Counted from the first letter of the stretch, positions 35,956-45,401 are shown. The stretch is DNA of 64,000 nucleotides from Rhodobacterales bacterium HKCCE3408 (GCA_015689705.1 WVSN01000001.1:310001-374000); one strand, 5' to 3'. Numbers and translations: made by a program. Notes: generated from the letters alone by a model not told the origin.

Positions 35956-38900
35956 ATGGCCAGCGCCCCGCGATTCATCCATCTCCGCCTCCACACCGAG
36001 TACTCGCTGCTCGAGGGCGCCGTGCGCGTGAAGTCGCTGGCGAAAGAAGCCGCGCGAATGGGCATGCCCGCCGTCGCGGTGACCGACACCAACAACATGT
36101 TCTGCGCGCTCGAGTTCTCCGAGACGGCGGCGAAGGCTGGCATCCAGCCGATTCTCGGCTGCCAGATCGACCTGATGGCCGAGGCGCCGGCCCCCGGCGA
36201 GAAGCCGAAGCCGCCCGCGCCGATCGTCCTTCTCGTCCAGTCCGAGGACGGCTACCGCAATCTCCTCAAGCTCAACTCCGCGCTCTACCTGCGCGGCGAC
36301 GGCCTGCCGGGTCACGTGACGCCCGCCGAAGTCGCGGCCCATTCCGACGGTCTCATCTGCCTGACCGGCGGCCCGGACGGTCCCGTCGGCCGCTACCTGC
36401 GGGCCGGCCAGCGCCCGGCGGCCGAGGCGCTCGTCGCGCGGCTTCATTCGGCCTTCGGCGACCGGCTCTACATGGAACTCCAGCGGCACCCGGGCGAGGG
36501 CGGCCTGCCCGAGGCCGAGAAGCTGTCCGAACAGGGCGCGGTCGAAATCGCCTACGCGATGGGCCTGCCGCTCGTCGCGACGAACGATGTCTATTTCCCC
36601 AAGGCCGACATGTACGAGGCGCACGACGCGCTGATCTGCATCGCCGAGGGCGCCTATGTCGACCAGCAGGCCCCGCGCCGCCGGCTGACCCCGCAGCACT
36701 ACCTGAAATCGCCCGAGGAGATGGCGGCCCTGTTCGCCGATCTGCCCGAGGCGCTGGAGAACACCGTCGAGATCGCGCGCCGCTGCGCCTTCCGCGCCCA
36801 TACCCGCGACCCGATCCTGCCGCGCTTCGCCGAGAACGAGGTCGAGGAGTTGCGCGCGCAGGCGAAGGAAGGCCTGAAGGCCCGTCTCGCCGTCATCCCG
36901 CACGCCGCATCGGTCGAGGAGTACGAGGCGCGTCTGGAATTCGAGCTCGGCATCATCGAACAGATGGGCTTCCCCGGCTACTTCCTGATCGTTGCCGACT
37001 TCATCAAGTGGGCCAAGGCGCACGAGATCCCCGTCGGCCCCGGCCGCGGCTCGGGCGCGGGCAGCCTCGTCGCCTACGCGCTGACGATCACCGACCTCGA
37101 TCCCCTGCGCTACTCGCTCCTGTTCGAACGCTTCCTGAACCCCGAACGCGTCTCGATGCCGGACTTCGACATCGACTTCTGCATGGATCGGCGCGAGGAA
37201 GTGATCCGCTACGTGCAGGAGAAATACGGCCGCGAGAAGGTGGGCCAGATCATCACCTTCGGCGCGCTCCTGTCCAAGGCCGCGGTCCGCGATGTCGGCC
37301 GCGTCCTGCAGATGCCGTTCGGCCAGGTCGACAAGCTGTCGAAGATGATCCCGGTCGAGGGCGTGAAGCCGGTCTCGATCGAACAGGCGCTGGCGCAGGA
37401 GGAACGGCTGAGGCAGGCGGCCAAGGAGGAAGAGGTCGTCGACCGGCTCCTGAAATACGGGATGCAGGTCGAAGGGCTCCTCCGCAACGCCTCGACCCAC
37501 GCCGCCGGCGTCGTCATCGGCGACCGCCCCCTCGACGAACTCGTGCCGCTCTACCAGGACCCGCGGTCGGACATGCCGGCGACGCAGTTCAACATGAAAT
37601 GGGTCGAACCCGCCGGCCTCGTGAAATTCGACTTCCTCGGCCTGAAGACGCTGACCGTCGTCCAGAACGCGATCGACCTGATCCGCGACGGCGGCCGCGA
37701 CCTGCACATCGCCGCCGACGGCACGCAGCTCTACGAACCCGAACCGGGGACCGAGAACCAGGCCAACGCCATCCCGCTCGACGACGAGAAAACCTACGCG
37801 CTCTACGCCTCGGCCAAGACGGTCGCCGTGTTCCAGGTGGAAAGCTCGGGCATGATGGACGCGCTCCGGCGCATGAAGCCGACGACCATCGAGGACATCG
37901 TCGCGCTCGTCGCGCTCTACCGCCCCGGCCCGATGGAGAACATCCCGAAATATTGCGAGGTGAAGAACGGCATCTCGCCCCGCGAATCCATCCACCCGTC
38001 CATCGACCACATCCTCGACGAAACGCAGGGCATCATCGTCTACCAGGAACAGGTGATGCAGATCGCCCAGGAGATGGCCGGCTACAGCCTCGGCGGCGCC
38101 GACCTCCTCCGCCGCGCGATGGGCAAGAAGATCCAGGCCGCGATGGACGCCGAACGGCCCAAGTTCATCGCCGGCGCCAAGGCCAACGGCGTCGACGACC
38201 GCAAGGCGCTCGAGGTCTGGAACCTCCTCGACAAGTTCGCCAACTACGGCTTCAACAAGTCCCACGCCGCGGCCTATGCCGTGGTCAGCTACCAGACCGC
38301 CTGGCTCAAGGCGAACCACCCGGTCGAGTTCATGGCCGCCGTCATGAACTGCGACATCCACCTCACCGAGAAGCTCGGCGTCTACAAGCAGGAGGTCGAC
38401 CGCCTCGGGATCGAGGTCATCCCGCCCTGCGTCAACCGCTCCGCCGCGACCTTCACCGTTGATCAGGGCCGGCTCGTCTACGCCCTCGGCGCGCTGAAGA
38501 ACGTCGGCGTCGAGGCGATGCGGACGATCGTCGAGGCGCGCGGCGACAAGCCCTTCGCCACGCTGTTCGACTTCGCCCGCCGCGTTGACCTGAAGCGCAT
38601 CGGCAAGCGCAGCCTCGAAATGCTCGCCCGCGCCGGCGCCTTCGACACGCTCGACCGCAACCGCGCCCGCGTCTTCGACAGCCTCGATGCGCTCACCGCC
38701 TATTCCGCCGCGATCTTCGAACAGAAGGCCTCGAACCAGGTCTCGCTCTTCGGCGAGGCCGGCGACGACCTGCCCGAACCGCGGTTGCCCAACCGCGACG
38801 ACTGGCTGCCGAACGAACGGCTCGCGGGCGAACATCTGGGCATCGGCTTCTACCTCTCCGGCCACCCGCTCGACGACTACATGGGCGCGCTCAAGCGCAA

Positions 38901-39453
38901 GGGCTGCCTGACGCTGAAGGAGGTCGAGGAAAAGGCCGCGCGCGGCGCCTTCGTCGCCCAGATGGCCGGCGCCGTCTCCGGCCGGCAGGAACGGAAAAGC
39001 CAGCGCGGCAACCGCTTCGCCTTCGTCCAGATGTCCGACCCGACCGGGCTCTACGAGGTCACGGTCTTCTCCGAGACGCTCGAAGCCTCCCGCGACCATC
39101 TCGAAACCGGTGCGAACATCGTCATCCAGGTCGAGGCGACGATGGAATCCGACCAGCTCAAGCTGCTCGCCCGCGCCGTCCAGCCCATCGACACCAGCAT
39201 CGCGGCTGAAATCGCGGCGGGCCTGCGCGTCTTCGTCGAGGAGGAAAGCGCGCTCACCGCCGTCGCCTCGCTGCTCGACCGGGCGAAGGCCGAGGCGAAG
39301 ATCCGCGGCCGCGGCCCGATCGAGCTCTGCCTCATGGCCCCCGACCTCCCCGGCGAGGTCGACGTCCTGTTGGGCGAAGACTTCCCCGTCACCCCGCAAA
39401 TCCGGGGCGCGCTGAAAAGCCTGCCGGGCGTGGTGACAGTCGAGGAGATGTGA
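35956..39453 (+). CDS. dnaE: DNA polymerase III alpha subunit
   Basis: 1165-residue replicative polymerase. PHP domain: FIHLRLHTEYSLLEGAV, and LGCQIDLMAE. Polymerase core: GPGRGSGAGSLVAYAL near residue 361, the catalytic acids in PDFDIDFCMDRREEVI near 401-415, and TFGALLSKAAVRDVGRV. A late helix-hairpin-helix and OB-fold tRNA-anticodon-like region follows (NRFAFVQMSDPTGLYEVTVFSE). Length and layout match the essential DnaE1 and not the error-prone DnaE2. It stands alone in its transcription direction, with a hairpin terminator candidate straight after the stop. Confidence 0.97.
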   Translation: MASAPRFIHLRLHTEYSLLEGAVRVKSLAKEAARMGMPAVAVTDTNNMFCALEFSETAAKAGIQPILGCQIDLMAEAPAPGEKPKPPAPIVLLVQSEDGYRNLLKLNSALYLRGDGLPGHVTPAEVAAHSDGLICLTGGPDGPVGRYLRAGQRPAAEALVARLHSAFGDRLYMELQRHPGEGGLPEAEKLSEQGAVEIAYAMGLPLVATNDVYFPKADMYEAHDALICIAEGAYVDQQAPRRRLTPQHYLKSPEEMAALFADLPEALENTVEIARRCAFRAHTRDPILPRFAENEVEELRAQAKEGLKARLAVIPHAASVEEYEARLEFELGIIEQMGFPGYFLIVADFIKWAKAHEIPVGPGRGSGAGSLVAYALTITDLDPLRYSLLFERFLNPERVSMPDFDIDFCMDRREEVIRYVQEKYGREKVGQIITFGALLSKAAVRDVGRVLQMPFGQVDKLSKMIPVEGVKPVSIEQALAQEERLRQAAKEEEVVDRLLKYGMQVEGLLRNASTHAAGVVIGDRPLDELVPLYQDPRSDMPATQFNMKWVEPAGLVKFDFLGLKTLTVVQNAIDLIRDGGRDLHIAADGTQLYEPEPGTENQANAIPLDDEKTYALYASAKTVAVFQVESSGMMDALRRMKPTTIEDIVALVALYRPGPMENIPKYCEVKNGISPRESIHPSIDHILDETQGIIVYQEQVMQIAQEMAGYSLGGADLLRRAMGKKIQAAMDAERPKFIAGAKANGVDDRKALEVWNLLDKFANYGFNKSHAAAYAVVSYQTAWLKANHPVEFMAAVMNCDIHLTEKLGVYKQEVDRLGIEVIPPCVNRSAATFTVDQGRLVYALGALKNVGVEAMRTIVEARGDKPFATLFDFARRVDLKRIGKRSLEMLARAGAFDTLDRNRARVFDSLDALTAYSAAIFEQKASNQVSLFGEAGDDLPEPRLPNRDDWLPNERLAGEHLGIGFYLSGHPLDDYMGALKRKGCLTLKEVEEKAARGAFVAQMAGAVSGRQERKSQRGNRFAFVQMSDPTGLYEVTVFSETLEASRDHLETGANIVIQVEATMESDQLKLLARAVQPIDTSIAAEIAAGLRVFVEEESALTAVASLLDRAKAEAKIRGRGPIELCLMAPDLPGEVDVLLGEDFPVTPQIRGALKSLPGVVTVEEM

Positions 39454-39485
39454 GGGCGGCCCCGAAACCGCGCCTCTCACCTTTT
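39450..39485 (+). terminator. Hairpin terminator candidate after dnaE
   Basis: GTGAG (39450-39454) pairs with CTCAC (39476-39480) and GCGG (39456-39459) with CCGC (39468-39471), followed by CTTTT. The stem has internal bulges, so it is moderate. Confidence 0.5.
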
Positions 39486-39606
39486 CCGTATCCAGATTGA
39501 AACACTGAGTTTCCGCCGCAATTCGCCCTCATACGACCGAAAAGCCGCGTCATCGTGTATACTTGGTGATGTTCACCGCGCGTTGACTGGTATCGGGAGT
39601 AACGAG

Positions 39607-39711
39607 ATGCGGCTTTTCATTCTGACCGGGATATTCCTCGGCATGCTCGGCGGCGCGACCATCGCGGCGCAGGCCTCCGACCCTCAGATCGCACAGCTCA
39701 TCCTGCGCTAA
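39607..39711 (+). CDS. 34-residue exported peptide ORF
   Basis: Small ORF with a good ribosome site (CGGGAG at 39594-39599). The product starts MRLFILTGIFLGMLGGATIA and continues AQASDPQIAQLILR: a near-perfect signal peptide or single hydrophobic helix with a possible cleavage after AQA, leaving about 11 residues. TATACT at 39558-39563 may be part of a promoter. It sits alone between dnaE and a convergent exported-protein gene, 6 bases from that stop. Whether it is translated is not proven, but start, ribosome site and hydrophobic core agree. No family recognised. Confidence 0.5.
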   Translation: MRLFILTGIFLGMLGGATIAAQASDPQIAQLILR

Positions 39712-39717
39712 GGCCCC

Positions 39718-40134
39718 TCAGCGGGCGTTGTCGGACAGGCCGCGCCCCCACTGGCTGAAGATCAGCGTCGACGGCCCCGAGCCAAGCGGCGCAGCGAAGG
39801 CCTGCGCGACCCGTTCCGGTCCGGCGCAGGAGTAATGCGCCACCCCGCCGATCCCCTCCAGCGCGATGCAGATGTCCGGAAACTCGGCGTCGATCTCGCC
39901 CGCATAGACGGACCACGTTCCCTGGAAATCATAGGCGTTCGGGTCGAGATTGCAGACATGCACGATCCGGTTGCCGCCATCCCACGCGAATTGCGTGGCG
40001 CGGCCGACCGGCCCGATATTCGCCGACGAGACCAGCCGGGCGTCGGCGACATGCGCCCCGGAAGAGCAGTTGGTCGCGGCCGCGGCCATGACCGGCAGGG
40101 CGGAGAGCGCGGCGGCCAGAATGGCGATACGCAT
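39718..40134 (-). CDS. Small exported protein of unknown function
   Basis: 138 residues with Sec signal MRIAILAAALSALPVMAAA. The mature part has four Cys (TNCSSG, VHVCNLD, ICIAL, YSCAGP), consistent with two disulfides in the periplasm, and a Trp-rich core (FAWDGGN, GTWSVYAG). No recognised domain. It diverges from the MFS gene over 122 bases and converges on the 34-residue ORF. Confidence 0.7.
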   Translation of the reverse strand: MRIAILAAALSALPVMAAAATNCSSGAHVADARLVSSANIGPVGRATQFAWDGGNRIVHVCNLDPNAYDFQGTWSVYAGEIDAEFPDICIALEGIGGVAHYSCAGPERVAQAFAAPLGSGPSTLIFSQWGRGLSDNAR

Positions 40135-40256
40135 GGCGAACGATCCTTTCTGCGACGTTACGGAAACTAGACACGGCCCACCGGCGCGCTGTCAACGAAA
40201 CCGGTCCCGTCCGCGGGCGCTATACATTGCCGCCGAACCGTGGCTATTTCGCCGCC

Positions 40257-41468
40257 ATGACCCTCTCGCTCGACAGCCGTTACTCCTGGACGCGCCTCGC
40301 AATCTCGCTCGCGATCGCGGTTGTCGGCAATGTCGGCATGTGGGCGGTCATCGTCGTCCTGCCGCTTGTCGGGCAGGAATTCGGCGTCGACCGGGCCGAC
40401 GCTTCGCTCCCCTACACCACGACGATGATCGGCTTCGCGCTCGGCAACTTTCTGATCGGCCGGATCGTCGACCGCTACGGCATCACCTGGGCGCTGACCG
40501 GGGCGGCACTCGTGATCGGCGCGGGCTTCGCCTCGGCCAGCCTCGCGCCCTCGATCTACGTCCTCTCGGCGCTCCAGCTTCTCGTCGGCTTCGGCACGGC
40601 GTCCTGCTTCGGTCCGCTCATCGCCGACGTCTCGCACTGGTTCCTGCGCCGCCGCGGCATCGCCGTGGCGCTCATCGCCTCAGGCAACTACCTCGCCGGC
40701 GCCTTCTGGCCCTGGGCGCTGCGCGGCGTGCTGGAAGGGCCGGGCTGGCGCACCGCCTACCTGATCCTCGCCATCGCCGCGCTCGCCGTCATGATCCCGC
40801 TGTCGCAGTTCCTGCGCGCCAAGCTCCCGGACGAGGCCCGCGCCGCCGCCGTCGCCGACCAGTCGGCCCGCGCCCGCGCCGCCGGCCTGTCGCCAAACAC
40901 GCTCGTCTGGATGCTGGCCATCGCCGGCATCGGCTGCTGCGTCGCGATGTCGATGCCGCAGGTCCACATCGTCGCCCTCTGCACCGATCTCGGCTACGGC
41001 CCGGCGGTCGGGGCCGAGATGCTGTCGCTCATGCTGATGGGCGGGGTCGCCTCGCGCCTCGTCTCGGGGCTGATGGCCGACAAGCTCGGCGGGGTGCTGA
41101 CGCTGCTGATCGGCTCGTCGCTGCAATGCGCCGCGCTGATCCTCTACCTGCCGGCCGACGGGCTCACCTCGCTCTACCTCGTCAGCCTCGTCTTCGGTCT
41201 CGCCCAGGGCGGGATCGTGCCGTCCTACGCGATCATCGTGCGGGAATACCTGCCGCCGGCCGAGGCCGGGGCGCGGACCGGCTTCGTCATCATGTCGACC
41301 ATTGTCGGCATGGCGCTCGGCGGCTGGCTCTCGGGGCTGATCTACGACCTTTCGGGCAGCTACACGCTGGCCTTCGTCAACGGCATCGCCTTCAACGCGC
41401 TCAACATCCTCGTGATGCTGGCGATCCTGACCCGGACGCGGGTCCGCGGGACGCCGTTAACGGTTTGA
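40257..41468 (+). CDS. MFS transporter
   Basis: 403-residue permease with twelve predicted spans and the MFS motif A-like loop GNFLIGRIVDRYGITWAL between TM2 and TM3, with the weaker C-half copy GVASRLVSGLMADKLGG. TM4 region GFGTASCFGPLIADVSHWFLRRRG resembles the oxalate/formate or monocarboxylate porter branch; the substrate is unknown. The ATG at 40257 is chosen because it directly precedes the soluble N-terminus and first span. A 12-bp tandem repeat follows 14 bases after the stop. Confidence 0.9.
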   Translation: MTLSLDSRYSWTRLAISLAIAVVGNVGMWAVIVVLPLVGQEFGVDRADASLPYTTTMIGFALGNFLIGRIVDRYGITWALTGAALVIGAGFASASLAPSIYVLSALQLLVGFGTASCFGPLIADVSHWFLRRRGIAVALIASGNYLAGAFWPWALRGVLEGPGWRTAYLILAIAALAVMIPLSQFLRAKLPDEARAAAVADQSARARAAGLSPNTLVWMLAIAGIGCCVAMSMPQVHIVALCTDLGYGPAVGAEMLSLMLMGGVASRLVSGLMADKLGGVLTLLIGSSLQCAALILYLPADGLTSLYLVSLVFGLAQGGIVPSYAIIVREYLPPAEAGARTGFVIMSTIVGMALGGWLSGLIYDLSGSYTLAFVNGIAFNALNILVMLAILTRTRVRGTPLTV

Positions 41469-41482
41469 GGCCGCGCTGCGCG

Positions 41483-41530
41483 CAGGCATACCGTCAGGCA
41501 TACCGAAAGGCATACCGTCAGCAATATCGG
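41483..41530. repeat. 12-bp tandem repeat, about 3.5 copies
   Basis: Units CAGGCATACCGT (41483-41494), CAGGCATACCGA (41495-41506), AAGGCATACCGT (41507-41518) and a decayed CAGCAATATCGG (41519-41530). It lies between the convergent MFS and slyX genes, starting 14 bases after the MFS stop and ending 15 bases before the slyX stop. Confidence 0.85.
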
Positions 41531-41545
41531 CAAAACGTGGTTAAT

Positions 41546-41749
41546 TCACCAGTGCGGCGGGCGTTCCCCGGCGATCGGAACCGCCCCGCCGCCCTCCGCC
41601 TCCCGCTCCGCCTCACGCCGCATCAGAAGCGCCACGCGCCGCGTCAGATCGGCGATTTCGCGGTCCTGCCGCGCCACGACCGACGACAGCTCCTCCAGCA
41701 CGTGCTCGAGATGGGCGATGTGGCTTTCCAGGGCCTCTCGGTTTTTCAT
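41546..41749 (-). CDS. slyX: SlyX-like coiled-coil protein
   Basis: 67 residues, one continuous heptad-rich helix: ALESHIAHLEHVLEELSSVVARQDREIADLTRRVALL, typical of SlyX. The function of the family is unclear. Start ATG 41749 is chosen over 41770 because SlyX proteins begin directly before the coiled coil. The tail GGGAVPIAGERPPHW has the conserved PPHY/PPHW end of the family, supporting a complete gene. Confidence 0.85.
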   Translation of the reverse strand: MKNREALESHIAHLEHVLEELSSVVARQDREIADLTRRVALLMRREAEREAEGGGAVPIAGERPPHW

Positions 41750-41892
41750 ACCTGTTGCATCCCTGCACAAGATCTTGAGAAGACGCTCAAATCCGCCGCC
41801 ATTTCAGGTGCGATTGTTTCCGATAATCAGTCCAATCATGCAATGCCCCTTCCTTCTGTTGCGGGGTTTTGCTATCTGGTCAGGAAATAGAA

Positions 41893-41996
41893 GCGACTGT
41901 TCAAGTCGCGGGTATGCAGTTCCAGTAAAGTAACGAGATCTGGGGTTAGGGTACACCGGTTGTAGAAGCGGCAGGCAACTGCCGCTTTTATTTTTT
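41893..41996 (+). ncRNA. Structured leader or sRNA upstream of hisSZG, ending in a terminator
   Basis: A non-coding 104-base stretch between slyX and hisS. It has a hairpin GCGACT-GTTCA-AGTCGC (41893-41909), a GCAGTT at 41916-41921 that could pair with AACTGC (41977-41982), and a terminator (41966-41987 plus T-run). The possible alternative pairing would break the terminator, as in an attenuator. I found no His-rich leader peptide. It could also be a free small RNA. Low-certainty call. Confidence 0.4.
41966..41996 (+). terminator. Strong rho-independent terminator before hisS
   Basis: AAGCGGCAG (41966-41974), loop GCAA, CTGCCGCTT (41979-41987), then TTATTTTTT. The 9-bp stem and T-run make it one of the best terminators in the window. 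It faces plus, yet the only plus-strand sequence immediately upstream is non-coding. Confidence 0.85.
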
Positions 41997-42078
41997 CCTG
42001 CCGTCCGGCGCTCGCCTTGCCCCCCCTGACGCCCTCCGCTACATGGGCCGCGACCTTGCCCAACCTCAGCGCGACGCC

Positions 42079-43560
42079 ATGGCCAAAGTGAAGAAACAGC
42101 CGCGGCCAAAGGCCGAAACGCCCAAGGGGTTCCGGGACTATTTCGGCGCCGAGGTCACCGAGCGGCAGGAGATGCTCGCGAAGATCGCCGAGGTCTACCA
42201 CCGCTACGGCTTCGACCCTCTCGAGACCTCCGCCGTCGAGACCGTCGAAGCGCTCGGAAAGTTCCTCCCCGATGTCGACCGCCCGAACGAGGGCGTCTTC
42301 GCGTGGCAGGAGGAAGACGGCGGCTGGCTCGCCCTCCGCTACGACATGACCGCGCCGCTCGCCCGCGTCGCCGCCCAGTTCCGCAACGACCTGCCAAGCC
42401 CCTATCGCCGCTACACGATGGGCCCGGTCTGGCGGAACGAGAAGCCGGGGCCGGGGCGATTCCGGCAGTTCTATCAATGCGATGCGGATACGGTGGGCGC
42501 GGGAAGCGTGGCCGCCGACGCCGAGATCTGCGCCATGCTGGCCGAGACGCTCGAGGCCGTCGGCATCAAGCGCGGCGACTACATCATCCGGGTGAACAAC
42601 CGGAAGGTGCTGAACGGCGTGATGGAGGTCGCGGGACTCTCCGGCGACGAAAAGGAAGCTGAACGCGGCATCGTCCTGCGCGCCATCGACAAGCTCGACC
42701 GGCTTGGCGAGGAGGGCGTCCGCGCGCTCCTCGGCGATGGCCGGAAGGACGAGAGCGGTGACTTCACGAAGGGCGCGGGACTTGGTCCGGCGCAGTCCGA
42801 AACGGTTCTGGCGTTCCTTTCCGCCAAGGGGGCCGACGGTGCAGCGACGTGCGACCGCCTGCGCCAGATCGTAAGCGACAGCGAGATCGGCCGGAACGGC
42901 GTCGCCGAGCTCGAGGAAATCGCCGCCCTTCTCGACGCACAGGGCTTCGGCCCCGACCGCATCGTCATTGACCCCTCCGTCGTCCGCGGCCTCGGCTACT
43001 ACACCGGCCCGGTCTACGAGGCCGAGCTGACGTTCGAAATCACCGGCGACGACGGCAAGCCGCGCCAGTTCGGATCGGTCGCCGGCGGCGGGCGCTACGA
43101 CGATCTGGTCAAGCGCTTCACCGGTCAGGAAGTGCCCGCGACCGGCATCTCGATCGGCGTCGACCGGCTTCTCGCTGCGCTGCGCACCACGGGCCGGATC
43201 GGCGGCACCGCCGAAGGCCCGGTCATCGTGACCGTCATGGATCGCGACCGGATGGCCGATTACCAGTCCATGGCCGCGACCCTGCGCGCCGCTGGCATCC
43301 GGGCCGAGGTCTATCTCGGAAACCCGAAGAACTTCGGCAACCAGTTGAAATACGCCGACAAGCGGCAGAGCCCGGTCGCCGTCATCCAGGGCTCGGACGA
43401 GGCCGCGCGCGGCGTCGTGCAGCTCAAGGATCTGATCCTCGGCGCGAAGATCGCCAAAGAGGCCAGCCTCGAGGAATGGAAGGCGCAGCCCGCGCAGGTC
43501 GAGGTGCCTCTGTCCGATCTCGTCGCCCAGGTCCGCGCGATCCTGGACCGCCATTCGTGA
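42079..43560 (+). CDS. hisS: Histidine--tRNA ligase
   Basis: 493-residue class II synthetase. N-terminal [10 protein letters not shown]; motif 2 [29 protein letters not shown]; the HisA signature [12 protein letters not shown]; motif 3 [13 protein letters not shown]; and an anticodon-binding domain at the end ([15 protein letters not shown]...). The ATG at 42079 (MAKVKKQ) is preferred to 42043 because the extension is unlike HisS. The stop overlaps the hisZ GTG (GTGA). Expression may be controlled by the leader and terminator just upstream. Confidence 0.96.
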   Translation: MAKVKKQPRPKAETPKGFRDYFGAEVTERQEMLAKIAEVYHRYGFDPLETSAVETVEALGKFLPDVDRPNEGVFAWQEEDGGWLALRYDMTAPLARVAAQFRNDLPSPYRRYTMGPVWRNEKPGPGRFRQFYQCDADTVGAGSVAADAEICAMLAETLEAVGIKRGDYIIRVNNRKVLNGVMEVAGLSGDEKEAERGIVLRAIDKLDRLGEEGVRALLGDGRKDESGDFTKGAGLGPAQSETVLAFLSAKGADGAATCDRLRQIVSDSEIGRNGVAELEEIAALLDAQGFGPDRIVIDPSVVRGLGYYTGPVYEAELTFEITGDDGKPRQFGSVAGGGRYDDLVKRFTGQEVPATGISIGVDRLLAALRTTGRIGGTAEGPVIVTVMDRDRMADYQSMAATLRAAGIRAEVYLGNPKNFGNQLKYADKRQSPVAVIQGSDEAARGVVQLKDLILGAKIAKEASLEEWKAQPAQVEVPLSDLVAQVRAILDRHS

Positions 43561-44663
43561 CCGACCGCACCGCGATACGCGCCGAGGCCGAGGCCATCGC
43601 CGCGGCCTTCCGCGCCGCTGGCGCCGTGCCGGTCGAGGCGGACCTGCTGCAACCGGCAGGCACGCTGCTCGACCTCTACGGCGAGGACATCCGCGCGCGC
43701 GCCTACATCACGCAGGACCCGGACTGGGGCGAGATGATGCTGCGGCCCGACTTCACCGTGCCGGTCGTCCAGATGCACATGGAAAGCGGCGCGGCGCCCG
43801 CACGCTATACCTATCTCGGTGAGGTCTTCCGCGTGCCGCCCGCCGGGTCGGGGCGTCCGCGCGAATACCTGCAGGCGGGCTTCGAGCTCTTCGACGGCGA
43901 CCGCAGCGCCGAGGCCGATGCCGAGGTCTTCGCGCTGTTCTCCCGCATCCTTGCGCCGCTGAAGCTCGAGCCGGTGACGGGCGACATGGGGATCCTGATC
44001 GCCGCCGTCGACGGGCTGGCGACGACCGAGCGGCGCAAGCGCGCCCTGCGCCGGCATCTCTGGCGGCCGCGGCGGTTCCGCGCGCTGTTCGACCGCTTCG
44101 CCGGCCGGACCGAGCCGCCGGCCCCGCGCCGCGCCATGCTCGCCGCGATGGCCGAGAAGGGCGCCGACGCGATGCTGGACAAGGCCGGGCCGGAGATCGG
44201 GCAACGCAGCGCGGCGGATGTGCGCACGCGCCTCATGGCGCTTGCCGAGGATGCCGGCAGCCCGCCCATTCCGCCGGCGCAGGCCGAGGTGCTCGACGCT
44301 GTGCTGTCGCTTCGCGAGACGCTGCCGAACGCTCTGACCGCGCTGCGCGACATCTGCGTCGACATGCCGGGCATCGCGCCCGCGGTCGACGGGCTCGGGC
44401 GGCGGATGGCGGCGCTGGAGGCGGCCGGGATCGACCCCGCGACGCTGCCGTTCGAGGCCAGCTACGGCCGCACCAACATGGAATACTACGACGGCTTCGT
44501 CTTCGGCTTCGTCGCCCCGGGCCGCCCCGACCTGCCGCCGGTCGCGACCGGCGGGCGCTACGACGCGCTGACCCGCATCCTCGGCCGCGGCACTTCGGTC
44601 CCGGCTGTCGGCGGCGTCATCCGGCCCGAGATCGTGGCCCGGCTGAAGGAGGGCGCGGCATGA
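43557..44663 (+). CDS. hisZ: ATP phosphoribosyltransferase regulatory subunit
   Basis: 368-residue HisS-like paralogue lacking aminoacylation function, required by short-form HisG as its regulatory partner in histidine synthesis. Class II fold remnants: [76 protein letters not shown] and [15 protein letters not shown]. No anticodon domain. The start is GTG 43557 inside the hisS stop (GTGA); its stop overlaps the hisG ATG (ATGA). The three genes therefore form one coupled operon. Confidence 0.93.
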   Translation: MTDRTAIRAEAEAIAAAFRAAGAVPVEADLLQPAGTLLDLYGEDIRARAYITQDPDWGEMMLRPDFTVPVVQMHMESGAAPARYTYLGEVFRVPPAGSGRPREYLQAGFELFDGDRSAEADAEVFALFSRILAPLKLEPVTGDMGILIAAVDGLATTERRKRALRRHLWRPRRFRALFDRFAGRTEPPAPRRAMLAAMAEKGADAMLDKAGPEIGQRSAADVRTRLMALAEDAGSPPIPPAQAEVLDAVLSLRETLPNALTALRDICVDMPGIAPAVDGLGRRMAALEAAGIDPATLPFEASYGRTNMEYYDGFVFGFVAPGRPDLPPVATGGRYDALTRILGRGTSVPAVGGVIRPEIVARLKEGAA

Positions 44664-45349
44664 CCCTGCGCCTCGGCATCCCGTCCAAGGGGCGGCTGAT
44701 GGAAAAGACCTTCGCCTGGTTCGCCGATCGCGGCGTTCCGATCCGGCGCACCGGCAGTGACCGCGAATACGCCGCCGAGGCCGGAGCGGACGACCTGACG
44801 CTGATGCTGCTGTCCGCGGGAGAGATCCCGCGCGAACTGGCCACGGGCCGCATCCATCTGGGCGTCACCGGCAGCGACCTCGTCCGCGACCGTATCCCGG
44901 CCTGGGACCAGGCGGTCGAAGTGCTGGCCGAGCTCGGCTTCGGCTTCGCGGATCTGGTGATCGCGGTGCCGGATTTCTGGGTCGACGTGGAGACGCTGGA
45001 CGATCTCGACGCCGCCGCCGCCGATTTCCGCTCGGCGCACGGCCACAGGCTGCGGATCGCGACCAAGTATCACCGGCTGGTGCGGGATTTCCTGCGCGAG
45101 GCGGGCGTGGCCGATTACCGGCTGGTCGACAGCCAGGGCGCGACCGAGGGCGTGGTGCGCCATGGCACCGCCGAGGCCATCGCCGACATCACCTCGACCG
45201 GCGAGACGCTGCGCGCGAACCACCTCAAGCCGCTGGCCGACGGGCTGGTGCATCGCAGCCAGGCAGTGCTGTTCCGGTCGCGCGGGGCCGATTGGGGCGA
45301 TGCGGAGCGGGCGGCGCTGACGCGGCTGAAGACGGTTCTGAAGCTCTGA
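44660..45349 (+). CDS. hisG: ATP phosphoribosyltransferase catalytic subunit (short form)
   Basis: 229 residues catalysing the first committed step of histidine biosynthesis (ATP + PRPP). Short form, without the C-terminal regulatory domain of the long HisG, consistent with the adjacent hisZ. Motifs: RLGIPSKGRLMEKT, HLGVTGSDLVRD, and the PRPP-binding stretch RLVDSQGATEGVVRHGTAEAIADITSTGETLRAN (E/D-x-x-G-A-T-E-x2). Overlaps hisZ by 4 bases; a GC-rich hairpin follows 9 bases after the stop. Confidence 0.95.
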   Translation: MTLRLGIPSKGRLMEKTFAWFADRGVPIRRTGSDREYAAEAGADDLTLMLLSAGEIPRELATGRIHLGVTGSDLVRDRIPAWDQAVEVLAELGFGFADLVIAVPDFWVDVETLDDLDAAAADFRSAHGHRLRIATKYHRLVRDFLREAGVADYRLVDSQGATEGVVRHGTAEAIADITSTGETLRANHLKPLADGLVHRSQAVLFRSRGADWGDAERAALTRLKTVLKL

Positions 45350-45357
45350 GCCGGGCA

Positions 45358-45372
45358 GGGGGCGCTGCCCCC
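45358..45372 (+). terminator. Hairpin after hisG
   Basis: GGGGGC-GCT-GCCCCC, perfect 6-bp stem, 3-base loop, no T-run. It is directly followed by repeat copy C, an arrangement I associate with Rhodobacterales intergenic ends. Confidence 0.5.
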
Positions 45373-45401
45373 GTCGCCAGTGCGGGCGACTCCCCCGGAG
45401 G

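Noticed and set aside
35818-39480. Minus-strand open frame of 1220 codons opposite dnaE
   Set aside because: dnaE has all polymerase motifs; the opposite frame is low-complexity (Asp/Val/Leu/Arg) with no domain.
41880-41925. SRP (4.5S) RNA-like GGTCAGGAA stretch
   Set aside because: The conserved SRP apical loop and flanking pairing are absent.
41837-41932. His-rich leader peptide for attenuation of hisSZG
   Set aside because: The short frames (from ATG 41838 and ATG 41843) contain no His codons.
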